Made by a program: the position numbers and the translations under genes. A DNA stretch of 64,000 nt from Rhodoferax sp. GTDB lineage: Bacteria; Pseudomonadota; Gammaproteobacteria; Burkholderiales; Burkholderiaceae_C. The stretch is taken from the NCBI GenBank assembly GCA_030645355.1, contig JAUSNJ010000187.1:1-64000 (forward strand). The letters run 5' to 3'. Below, piece by piece: positions 1 through 8,300 of the stretch (within the stretch, counting starts at the first letter, position 1; each line of letters opens with the position of its first letter). Below the pieces are notes generated by a model. The model had not been told where the DNA came from, did no database searches, and was given only the letters and a program-made list of their open reading frames with translations.

Positions 1-1813
1 CCTTGACGGTGGGGATCTTGTACTTGTCCACCACGTCGGCAATGCGGCGCAGCTCGCTGGCCGTGGTCTCGCCGCCCCACATGCGCGGGATGACCGAGTA
101 GGTGCCGTCCTTCTGGATGTTGGCGTGGCTGCGCTCGTTGATGAAACGGCTTTGCGGATCGTCCTTGGCCTGTTTGGGCCAGGTGCTGATCAGGTAGTAA
201 TTGACGGCCGGTCGGCAGGATGCGCAACCGTTGGGCGTCTTCCACTCCAGGAACTTGAAGGTGTCGGCAATCGTCATCAGCTTGTTGGTGCGGATGGCGT
301 CGCGCACGGCCTGGTGGCCGTGGTCGGTGCAGCTGCACATGGCCTTGAGCTTGGGTGTGGCGGAGTAGTCACCACCCGCGGTGAACATCAGCAACTGCTC
401 CACCAGACCGGTGCAGGAGCCACACGACGCACTGGCCTTGGTGTGCTTCTTCACCTCGTCCAGTGTGAACAGGCCCTTGTCCTTGATGGCCTTGCAGATG
501 GTGCCCTTGGTCACGCCGTTGCAGCCGCAGACCTCGTCGCTGTCCTTCATCGCGGCGGCCTTGTTGTGGCCCTCGTGGCCGACGTCACCAATGTTGGATT
601 CGCCAAACATCAGCTTGTCGCGGATGTCGCTGACGGAGCGGCCATCGCGCAGCAGCTTGAAGTAATAGCTGCCGTCCACGGTGTCGCCGTACAGGCAGGC
701 GCCGACCAGCTTGTCGTTCTTGATGACCAGCTTCTTGTAGACGCCGCCGTAGGGGTCGCTCATGACCAGCTCTTCGGTTCCCTCGCCGCCGGCGAAGTCG
801 CCAGCGGAGAACAGGTCAATGCCGGTGACCTTGAGTTTGGTGGAGGTTAGGGACCCCTGGTAGCGGCCAATGCCATACATGGCCAGGTGGTTGGCGGCAA
901 CCTTGGCCTGCTCGAACAGGGGTGCGACCAGGCCATAGGCAATGCCGCGGTGGGCCGCGCATTCGCCGACCGAGTAGACGCGCGCATCGGTGGTGGTCTG
1001 CATGGTGTCGTTGACGACGATGCCCTTGTTGCAGTGCAGGCGCATGGATTCGGCCAGCGCCGTGTTGGGGCGAATGCCGACGGCCATGACCACCAGGTCG
1101 GCGGCGACCTCGGTGCCGTCCTTGAACTTTATTGCGGTGACGCGACCGTCAAGCCCACCCACCAGTTCCTGGGTCTGCGCGCCGATCAAAAACTTCAGGC
1201 CGCGATCTTCCAGCGACTTTTGCAGCATCTTGCCGGCCACGGTATCGAGCTGGCGCTCCATCAGCGTGGGCATCACGTGCACCACGGTCACGTTCATGCC
1301 GCGCAGCATCAGGCCATTGGCCGCTTCCAGGCCCAGCAGGCCGCCACCAATGACGACGGCGTTCTTGTATTGCGTGGCCGCCTCGATCATGGCGTTGGTG
1401 TCGGCAATGTCGCGGTAGGCGATGACGCCCTTCAGGTCCTTGCCGGGCACGGGCAGGATGAAGGCGTTGGAGCCGGTACACATCAGCAGGCGGTCGTATT
1501 CGGTGCTGATTTTTTCGCCGGCGGCGTTGGTGGCGTGCACCACGCGCTTGATGCGGTCGACCTCGGTCACGGTCCAGCCGGCATGCAGCGTGATGTGGTT
1601 CTCGGTGTACCAGTCCCAGGAGTTCAGCACGATCTCGTCAATCGTCTGCTCACCGGCCAGCACCGGCGACAGCAGAATGCGGTTGTAGTTGGGGTGGGGC
1701 TCGGCGCCGAAGACGGTGATGTCGTACAGCTCGGGGGCAATCTTCAACAGCTCTTCCAGCGTGCGCACACCCGCCATGCCGTTGCCAACCATTACCAGTT
1801 TTGATTTTTTCAT
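1..1813 (-). CDS. nirB: Assimilatory nitrite reductase [NAD(P)H] large subunit, 3' end cut by window edge
   Basis: Reduces nitrite to ammonium in the cytoplasm with siroheme and FAD, together with a small subunit NirD that should lie past the left edge. The minus strand reads MKKSKLVMVGNGMAGVRTLE, an FAD-binding Rossmann start, followed by an NAD-binding GGGLLGLEAANGL stretch near residue 160 and two BFD-like 2Fe-2S regions (CGCNGVTKGTIC...CGSC, then CSCTDHGHQAVR). About 604 codons are visible of roughly 815 usual for the family; the siroheme domains are outside the window. The start is the ATG at 1813. A sigma54 promoter and an ANTAR-type RNA leader lie directly upstream, so expression probably needs both low nitrogen status and nitrate or nitrite. 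Confidence 0.95.
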   Translation of the reverse strand, partial: MKKSKLVMVGNGMAGVRTLEELLKIAPELYDITVFGAEPHPNYNRILLSPVLAGEQTIDEIVLNSWDWYTENHITLHAGWTVTEVDRIKRVVHATNAAGEKISTEYDRLLMCTGSNAFILPVPGKDLKGVIAYRDIADTNAMIEAATQYKNAVVIGGGLLGLEAANGLMLRGMNVTVVHVMPTLMERQLDTVAGKMLQKSLEDRGLKFLIGAQTQELVGGLDGRVTAIKFKDGTEVAADLVVMAVGIRPNTALAESMRLHCNKGIVVNDTMQTTTDARVYSVGECAAHRGIAYGLVAPLFEQAKVAANHLAMYGIGRYQGSLTSTKLKVTGIDLFSAGDFAGGEGTEELVMSDPYGGVYKKLVIKNDKLVGACLYGDTVDGSYYFKLLRDGRSVSDIRDKLMFGESNIGDVGHEGHNKAAAMKDSDEVCGCNGVTKGTICKAIKDKGLFTLDEVKKHTKASASCGSCTGLVEQLLMFTAGGDYSATPKLKAMCSCTDHGHQAVRDAIRTNKLMTIADTFKFLEWKTPNGCASCRPAVNYYLISTWPKQAKDDPQSRFINERSHANIQKDGTYSVIPRMWGGETTASELRRIADVVDKYKIPTVK

Positions 1814-1847
1814 AGCGCCACTCCAGAAATCGATGGGGAATAGATAG

Positions 1848-1865
1848 ACCGGCCGAGCGGCCGAT
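1848..1865 (-). terminator. Candidate attenuator hairpin in the nirB leader
   Basis: The transcript can form a 7-bp GC-rich stem, ATCGGCC and GGCCGGT, around a GCTC loop about 35 nt before the nirB ATG. It is followed by a pyrimidine-rich CTATCTATT rather than a clean U tract, so it is a weak terminator candidate. A competing option is CACAC (1893-1897) pairing with GTGTG (1872-1876) directly before four U. That stem would exclude the second ANTAR hairpin, as an attenuator should. Confidence 0.35.
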
Positions 1866-1880
1866 ACAAAACACACCAGT

Positions 1881-1945
1881 ACACACGTCGTTGTGTGCAG
1901 AACCCGCAGTGAAATCGCTAAGGTCGTGGACGCTTCGTTACGCCC
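1881..1945 (-). promoter_or_regulatory. ANTAR-target tandem hairpin leader of nirB
   Basis: Two hairpins with six-base loops lie in the leader. The first (1928-1945) is GGGCGT-AACGAA-GCGTCC and starts at the predicted transcription start. The second (1881-1898) is GCACAC-AACGAC-GTGTGT. Both loops have A at position 1 and G at position 4, the signature bound by ANTAR domains in nitrate-responsive antitermination (NasR/NasT class). The 29-nt linker is longer than in the nrtA leader. The likely ligand is NasT or the REC-ANTAR-PilJ protein encoded divergently. Pairing was done by eye. Confidence 0.75.
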
Positions 1946-1957
1946 GAAGTAGCTTAC

Positions 1958-1972
1958 GCAAGAGCTGTGCCA
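1958..1972 (-). promoter_or_regulatory. sigma54 promoter of nirB
   Basis: The minus strand reads TGGCACAGCTCTTGC. GG at -25/-24 and GC at -13/-12 are spaced exactly as in the sigma54 consensus TGGCAC-N5-TTGC. The predicted start is near 1946, giving a leader of about 133 nt that begins with the first ANTAR hairpin. That coincidence supports both calls. Confidence 0.8.
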
Positions 1973-1995
1973 TATGATTGGGTGGTCCCGTGTGT

Positions 1996-2019
1996 CTGCG
2001 CCTGCTTCCGCTGGCGCAG
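1996..2019. repeat. Inverted repeat in the nirB-regulator divergent region
   Basis: CTGCGCC and GGCGCAG, perfect 7-bp arms separated by 10 bases, lie between the nirB promoter and the start of the divergent ANTAR-PilJ gene. It could be an operator or a hairpin in the 5' UTR of the plus-strand gene. The spacing does not fit an NtrC site. Confidence 0.4.
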
Positions 2020-2070
2020 GTGTGCCCTGGGCATGGCAGGACCCCTGTTTTCCCTCTGAATTCTGGATTT

Positions 2071-3375
2071 ATGACGTCTGCGTTGATTCATGTGAATGGT
2101 TTGAAAGCCGCGCTCCCGCTGCGTGCCGATCTGGAGGCGGCGGGCATTCAGGTGCTGGGGATCGCCACAGAGCGCGCCAAACTGCTGCAGGAAGTGGTGC
2201 GCCATGCACCAGATGTGGTCATTTGTGATGAACCCGCGCCCGACGATGGACTGTTCCGCACGACGCTGTCGATTGCGCTGACGGCTCCATGCCCGGTCAT
2301 CGTCTTCACCGGCGACCCGGACGCCGCCTACATTGCCCGCGCCGTTGAATCGGGTATCCACGCCTATGAGGTCCAGGGCTACGGCGCCAACCGCCTGCGA
2401 TCACTGATCCACCTGGCACAGGCACGGTTCCGGCACGAGCAGGAGCAGCGCAATGCATTGCAGGACGTCACCAGCCGCTTTGAAGAGCGGGGGCTGGTCG
2501 AGCGCGCCAAGGGCATTCTGATGCGCGCGCGCCAGGTGTCCGAAGACGAAGCCTTCCAGGTGTTGCGCACCGCGTCCATGCACACCAACCAGCGCCTGGG
2601 GCAGGTCGCTCAGCAGATCATTCACTCCGCGCGATTTGCAGAAGATGTGAACCGCTGTGGTCAGCTGCGCATGCTGTCGCAGCGCCTGGTCAAGCTGTAC
2701 GGCCTGCAGCTGGCGGGTGTGCACAGCGCTCAGAACGCGCAACACGTGCAGGAATCGGTGCAGCGCATTGATGCCAACCTGGCGCATTTGAAGAAAAGCC
2801 TGTCGCAGGCCACCTATGGCGACTTGCTGGGGCAGGTGGTGCAGACCTGGACGCGGCTGAAGCCGGTGTTGCAGGGGGCGCAGGCGTCGCAGGCCTCTGC
2901 CGTGGCGTTGACGGACGAGCTGGCCGAACAACTGTTGCAGGGCGCCGAGCGCCTGACATCGCAGCTGGAGAGTGCTGGCCTGGCGCCACCCCTGCGCGTG
3001 CTCAATATGGCGGGACGCCAGCGCATGCTGTCACAGCGTTTTGCCAAATATGCGGTGCTGGGCATGCTGGGCGACAGTGCACTAACCGAGCGCTGTGAGG
3101 CCGGTATGGCCGAATCCAAGGCGGCCTTTGAGCAGGCGCTGACCTACCTCAACGGCATTCCCCTCAGCACCCCCGACATTCACAGCGCTCTGCAGGCCGC
3201 CGGCCTGGGCTGGTTGACCATGGTGTCCTTTGCCAAAGAGGTGGGGCACCAGGCCGGTGCCCAGCGGCTGGCGGGTCTGCAGAGTCTGGCAACGGCCAGT
3301 GAAGACCTGCTGGAGGTGTTCGAGCATTTGTCCGCCCACTACGAGCGCAGCATGCAGGTGCTGGCGGGTACCTGA
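2071..3375 (+). CDS. REC-ANTAR-PilJ-PilJ regulator, candidate nitrate/nitrite-sensing antiterminator
   Basis: A 434-aa protein. Residues 1-120 form a receiver-like domain (PDVVICDEPAP, with the Asp where NasT/AmiR proteins have theirs). Residues about 125-185 are an ANTAR RNA-binding domain (RGLVERAKGILM). Two PilJ-type helical sensor modules follow, each with an RMLSQR core: GQLRMLSQR near residue 210 and AGRQRMLSQR near 325. This core resembles the P-box of NarX-type nitrate sensors. No membrane segment or signal peptide is visible, so sensing would be cytoplasmic. I chose the ATG at 2071 because upstream residues do not match the family. It diverges from nirB, whose leader carries ANTAR hairpins. 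Inference: it binds nitrate or nitrite and prevents termination in the nirB and nrtA leaders. Confidence 0.8.
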   Translation: MTSALIHVNGLKAALPLRADLEAAGIQVLGIATERAKLLQEVVRHAPDVVICDEPAPDDGLFRTTLSIALTAPCPVIVFTGDPDAAYIARAVESGIHAYEVQGYGANRLRSLIHLAQARFRHEQEQRNALQDVTSRFEERGLVERAKGILMRARQVSEDEAFQVLRTASMHTNQRLGQVAQQIIHSARFAEDVNRCGQLRMLSQRLVKLYGLQLAGVHSAQNAQHVQESVQRIDANLAHLKKSLSQATYGDLLGQVVQTWTRLKPVLQGAQASQASAVALTDELAEQLLQGAERLTSQLESAGLAPPLRVLNMAGRQRMLSQRFAKYAVLGMLGDSALTERCEAGMAESKAAFEQALTYLNGIPLSTPDIHSALQAAGLGWLTMVSFAKEVGHQAGAQRLAGLQSLATASEDLLEVFEHLSAHYERSMQVLAGT

Positions 3376-3431
3376 GATGCCAGGTTGATGCACCAAACAA
3401 GGGAATACCCGAAGCTGCATTGCACTGGGAA

Positions 3432-3447
3432 CGGGCATCGAAATTGC
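3432..3447 (+). promoter_or_regulatory. Possible sigma54 promoter before the PP2C-kinase gene
   Basis: GGGCATCGAAATTGC has GG and GC at -24/-12 spacing. A TGCACCAA half-site lies upstream at 3389-3396 and an inverted TTGGTGCA at 3454-3461 overlaps the next start codon. The predicted transcription start would fall next to the ATG, giving an almost leaderless message, so this is tentative. The rest of 3376-3460 holds nothing else I recognise. Confidence 0.35.
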
Positions 3448-3460
3448 TTACCCTTGGTGC

Positions 3461-5251
3461 ATGGCATTTGAACTTGATATCGGCTTCGCCTCGCTGGCGG
3501 GCACCAAAGACAGCAACGAAGATTTCTGTGGCGCCCTGTTGCCCGAGCCCGGCATGGAGGGCATGGGCGTCATCGCCGCGGTGGCCGACGGCGTCAGCCG
3601 CGGCGGCATGGGCAAGGAGGCGGCGCAGACCACGCTGGTGAGCCTGCTGCGCGACTACTTTGGCACACCCGAGACCTGGGACGCCACCGTGGCGCTGGAC
3701 CGCATCATCAGCAGCCAGAACGCCTGGCTGTGCGGCATCAACCGGCGCCGCCAGCCCGCCATGGGCATGACCACGCTCACCGCCCTGGTGCTGCGCGGCC
3801 AGTCCTATGCGCTGGCCCACGTCGGTGATTCACGGGCCTATCTGCTGCGGGGCGGCGAGAGCCGGCAGATGACGCATGACCACGTTGTCAACCACCCCGA
3901 CTTCCAGCACCAGCTGGTGCGCGCGGTGGGGCTGGAAGACCGCATCGTGGTCGACTACGTGCAGGGTGACCTGCAGGTGGGCGATGTATTCATCCTGCTG
4001 ACAGACGGGGTCTACGGTTCGCTGCCCGACGCCCGGCTGCAGGCGCTGGCCCAGAGTGACAACGCCCAGGCCGCCAGCGAGGCGCTGCTGGACGCCGCGC
4101 TGAAGGCCGGCAGCCGCGACAACGTGACCGCGCTGGTGGTGCGGGTGCTGGGTTTGCTGGACGCGACCTTGCAGGACGAGAACCGCTCCGCCCAGAGCCT
4201 GCCGGTGCCGCCGCTGCTGAAAGTGGGTGATGTGATCGACGGCATGGCCGTGACGGCCCTGGTGGCGGACAACGGCATCAATGTGCTCTACCAAGTCAAA
4301 CCTGTTGCCGCGGCGCTCGACGTCTCTGGCGTAGACCATGGCAAGCGCTTCGCGCTCAAGGCGCTGCACCCGGCTCGGGCCCATGACCGCGAAGAGCTGG
4401 CCATGCTGGCCCATGAGGCGTGGCTGGCCAAGCGCATGCAGTCATCGCGGGCTGCGGACAATCTGGTCAACATCCACACCGATCTGCCCGGCGGTGGAGC
4501 GCGCACTGCGTTTTACGTGCTGTATGACTGGCACAGCGGCGAGTCCCTGCAAACCATGCTGGAGCAGCAGCGCCGCTTCAAGCTGCCGCAGGCGCTGACC
4601 GTGGGGCGCCAGGCCTTGAAAGCCCTGGGCCTACTGCACCGCCAAGGCGTGATCCACCGCGACATCAAACCGGCCAATCTGCACCAGGGCGAAGATGGCG
4701 TGCTGCGCCTGCTGGACCTGGGCGTGGCGCTCAGCGGGCGCGAGCCAGCCGCCATGCGCGAGCTGCACGCGGGCACGCCCAGCTACGTGAACCCCGAGCA
4801 GTGGGGCTTCAACTGCAAGGCGGGTGCCCGCACGGGGGGGCAGCGTACCGATGTGCCGCAGGAGCTGCCCGACGCGCAGAGCGACCTGTTTGCGCTGGGG
4901 GTCACGCTGTACCAGGTGTTGACCGGCAAGCTGCCCTATGGCGAAGTGCTGCCCTACCAGGTGGGCCGCTACTACCGGGACCCGGTGGCGCCCAGCCGCC
5001 ATAACCCCGAGATCCCGATCTGGCTGGACCACGTGCTGCTGAAGGCTGTAGCCCGCGACAAGCGCCAGCGCTTCGAGACCGCTGAGGAGTTTTTGCTGGC
5101 GTTGGAGCGCGGTGCCAGCCGGCCCCTGTCCGCACCTGCTGCCACACCGCTGCTGCAACGTGACCCCACGGCGCTGTGGAAGGCTGCGCTGGCGGTGTCG
5201 GTGCTGTTCAATCTTCTGCTGGTTTTCTGGCTATTGTTCTTGCCAAAATAA
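3461..5251 (+). CDS. Bifunctional PP2C phosphatase / Ser-Thr protein kinase, membrane-anchored
   Basis: A 596-aa fusion. Residues 1-235 are a PP2C phosphatase with metal-binding motifs AVADGVS, HVGDSRAY, LTDGVYG and GSRDNVT. Residues about 255-555 are a Hanks-type kinase with catalytic HRDIKPANL, a metal-binding DLGVA in place of DFG, and GTPSYVNPEQ in the activation segment. A single C-terminal hydrophobic helix (LAVSVLFNLLLVFWLLFLP) anchors it with both enzymes in the cytoplasm. Similar fusions sit beside nirB and nitrate transporter genes in pseudomonads (recalled from PA1782 of P. aeruginosa), which supports a role in nitrate assimilation; substrates are unknown. The ATG at 3461 fits the PP2C N-terminus but has no clear ribosome site. 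Confidence 0.9.
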   Translation: MAFELDIGFASLAGTKDSNEDFCGALLPEPGMEGMGVIAAVADGVSRGGMGKEAAQTTLVSLLRDYFGTPETWDATVALDRIISSQNAWLCGINRRRQPAMGMTTLTALVLRGQSYALAHVGDSRAYLLRGGESRQMTHDHVVNHPDFQHQLVRAVGLEDRIVVDYVQGDLQVGDVFILLTDGVYGSLPDARLQALAQSDNAQAASEALLDAALKAGSRDNVTALVVRVLGLLDATLQDENRSAQSLPVPPLLKVGDVIDGMAVTALVADNGINVLYQVKPVAAALDVSGVDHGKRFALKALHPARAHDREELAMLAHEAWLAKRMQSSRAADNLVNIHTDLPGGGARTAFYVLYDWHSGESLQTMLEQQRRFKLPQALTVGRQALKALGLLHRQGVIHRDIKPANLHQGEDGVLRLLDLGVALSGREPAAMRELHAGTPSYVNPEQWGFNCKAGARTGGQRTDVPQELPDAQSDLFALGVTLYQVLTGKLPYGEVLPYQVGRYYRDPVAPSRHNPEIPIWLDHVLLKAVARDKRQRFETAEEFLLALERGASRPLSAPAATPLLQRDPTALWKAALAVSVLFNLLLVFWLLFLPK

Positions 5252-5256
5252 CAGTC

Positions 5257-5303
5257 TAGCCCTCGTGGATATTGGATATATTGCTATCAAATTAATAGCT
5301 ATC
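5257..5303 (+). repeat. Dispersed TAGCCCTCG repeat, copy A
   Basis: Begins TAGCCCTCGTGGA and ends TTGCTATCAAATTAATAGC. It fills most of the gap between two convergent genes, the kinase and a GGDEF-EAL protein. Confidence 0.7.
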
Positions 5304-5316
5304 CTCGTGAGCCCAA

Positions 5317-8300
5317 TTACTGGCTTGCCATATAGTCCTCGAAGTCCTGGATGGGCAGGGGCGGGCTGAACAGATAGCCCTGGTAGGCATGACAGCCCAG
5401 ACCGGCCAGGAAGTCCCGTTGCTCCACGGTTTCCACGCCCTCGGCAATCACGTCCAGGCCCAAACTCGCCGCCAGCGCCACTACCATGGTGGCAATGGTT
5501 GCGTCATTGGGGTCGACCAGGATGTCGCGCACAAAACTCTGGTCGATCTTGAGCTGGTCCAGTGGCAGCCGTTTCAGGTAGGACAGTGAGGAGAAGCCGG
5601 TGCCGAAATCGTCCAGCGAAAAACTGACCCCTATGGCTTTGAGCGCCAGCATTTTCGCGATGGTGGCATCGACATTGGCCACCAGCAGGCTCTCGGTCAG
5701 CTCCAGCTTGAGCTTCTTCGCATTGGCGCCCGTGCGTTGCAGGACCTCTTGAACCTGGTCGACAAAACTGTCCTGGTGCAACTGCCGGGCGCTGACGTTG
5801 ACGGCGATCGTCAGGTGCGCGGTGGGCGCCTGGCCTTCCCACTGCAGCAGTTGCCGGCAGGCGGTCTCCAGCACCCAGGCGCCCAGCGGCAGGATCAGCC
5901 CCGTGTCTTCGGCCAGGGGAATGAAGTCCGCCGGTGAAACCAGACCCCGCTGCGGGTGTTGCCAGCGCACCAGGCACTCCGCGCCCGTCACCGCGCCGTG
6001 GGCGTCCAGCTGCGGCTGGTAGTGGAGCACGAACCGCCGGTGTGCCAGTCCATCGCGCAAATCCGCCTCCAGCGCGGCCCGCGCCGTCACCTCGGCCTGC
6101 ATCTTGGGGTCGAAGAAACGCAAGTTGTTGCGACCCGCCGCCTTGGCCTGGTACATCGCCAGATCGGCCCTCTTCATCAGGTCCTCGCTGCTGTTTTCCG
6201 AAGCGTCGAACAGGGTCAGCCCTATGCTGGCACTGCTGCGGTGCTCACGGCCGCCGAGCTGGTAGGGCAGGCACAGAGCAGCGAGTATTTTTTCACCTAC
6301 TACTTCCGCCTGGCTGGCGGCTTCGAGGCTGCTGTCGCTGAGGTTCTCCAGCATCACGACGAACTCGTCACCGCCCAGACGGGCGACCGTGTCGCCATCG
6401 CGGACGCAGCTGGCAATGCGCGTGGCCGCCCCTTGGAGCAGCAGGTCTCCCATGTCATGCCCCAGGGTGTCGTTCAGGGTCTTGAAGTGGTCGAGGTCAA
6501 TGAACAGCAGGGCACCTTCCCGCTGGTTGCGGCCGCTGGAGGCCAGGGCCTGCTGCAGCCGGTCGGTCAGCAGGCGGCGGTTGGGCAGCATGGTCAGCGG
6601 GTCAAAGAAGGCCAGATGGCGGATCTGTTCCTCGGACGTTTTGCGTTCCGTGATGTCGGTGTGGGTGGCCACGTAGTTGGTCACCACCCCGTCCTCGCCC
6701 TTCACGGCCGTGATGGTCATCCACACGGGGTAGATTTCCCCGTTCTTGCGCCGGCTGGAAATCTCGCCCTGCCAGTTTCCGGTGGCATTGGTGGCGGCCC
6801 ACATGGCGTCGTAGAACGCGTCGTCGTGGCCGCCCGCGGTGAACATTCTTGGCGTCTGCCCGATCACTTCTTCCAACGCATAACCCGACATTTCGGCGAA
6901 AGACTGGTTGATGCGCAGAATCACCGTGTGGGCATCGGTGATCAGCATGCCTTCCTGCGACTCGAACGCGGTGGCCGCGATGCGCAGTGTGGACTCGAGC
7001 CTTTTTCGCTCGGTGATATCGGTTGAGATGCCACACAGGGCGTAGATGGTGCCGTCCTGGTCGCGCAGCGGCAATTTGACGGAAAAGTGAACCACGCTGG
7101 CCCCATTTTTTCTGGCCGGTATGGTTTCTTCAATGGCCACGCGTTCACCGTGCTCGATCACGCGGCGGTCGTTTTCACGCAGCTGGGCAGCAGTTGCCGC
7201 GTCAAAGAATGTCGCATCGTCGTGGTCAACAATGTCCGCCATGGTTTTTCCGTAGAACTTGCGCAGGCGTTGGTTGGCGTACTGGTAGCGGTAGTTGCTG
7301 TCCTTGATGTAGATGTAGGCTTCCACGCTGTCCAGAATCGTATGCAGGCGGTTTTCGCTCTCCTGCAGGGCCTGTTCGGTTTGCTTGCGCCCGGTGATGT
7401 CGCGGGCGATGCCGAGCACCCCCGCCAGTTCTCCGTTGGACTGGCGAACGGGCGTCTTCGTGGTCTCCAGCAGTGCGCGGTGGCCGTCGTCGGCAAACGT
7501 GATCCACTCCTCGTTGATGCTGGGCTTGCCGGCCTCAATCGCCGCCACATCGTGGACGCGGAAAAAGTCTGCCAGGCTCTTTTCAACGAAGTCGTAATCC
7601 GACTTGCCAACGATGGCGGCTTCCTTGGCGCCAAAGAAGCGTTCAAACGTCGGGTTGCAAAAACGGTAGACGCCGTCCACATCCTTCATCCAGACCAGGT
7701 CCGGGATGGCTTCGAGCAGGATGCGCAGACGGGTGCGCTCTGCATCGAGTTCGGTGGTGCGTTGCGCGACCCGCCGGCGCAACATGGCGCCCCACAGCAG
7801 CAACAGCGTGCCGATCAGGGCCGTGGCGAGTAAACCGTAGACAAGGTAGCGGGCGTAGTCAGGCCCGGACAGTCGGGTTCCCATCCACTTGTTGCGCAGG
7901 GCCTGGTCCTCGTCGGCGGTGATGGCCGCAAAACCCCGGTTCAGCAATGCCAGGGTTTGCACATCGCCTTTGTGCACGGCACGGTGAAACGCGCCCGTAT
8001 CCAGCTGGAAGGCCTTGTTGAAACTTCCCTCGGCGTGTTCCCGGTACAGCAGGTAGTTGGCCGGCGGTTCATCCAGACAAAAAATCCTGACCTGACCTGC
8101 TACCGCTGCTTTCACCAGCGTCTCGTAATTGGGGTAAGACTGCAGTGTCGAAACGCCGGCATTCTTCAGTGTGTCGATGCAGGCGTCACCGGCCTTGACG
8201 CCGATCAGAAACCCATTCAGATGGTCCAGGCTGGCAATGCCGCCAATCCCGGAATGGGTGTAGATGGATACCGGGATCTGGGCATAGGCGGGGGTGAAGT

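Noticed and set aside
125-1804. Two long plus-strand frames (125-850 and 887-1804)
   Set aside because: Antisense to nirB, which is unambiguous on the minus strand.
2035-2052. TGGCAGGACCCCTGTTTT as a sigma54 promoter for the ANTAR-PilJ gene
   Set aside because: The GC of the -12 box is missing.
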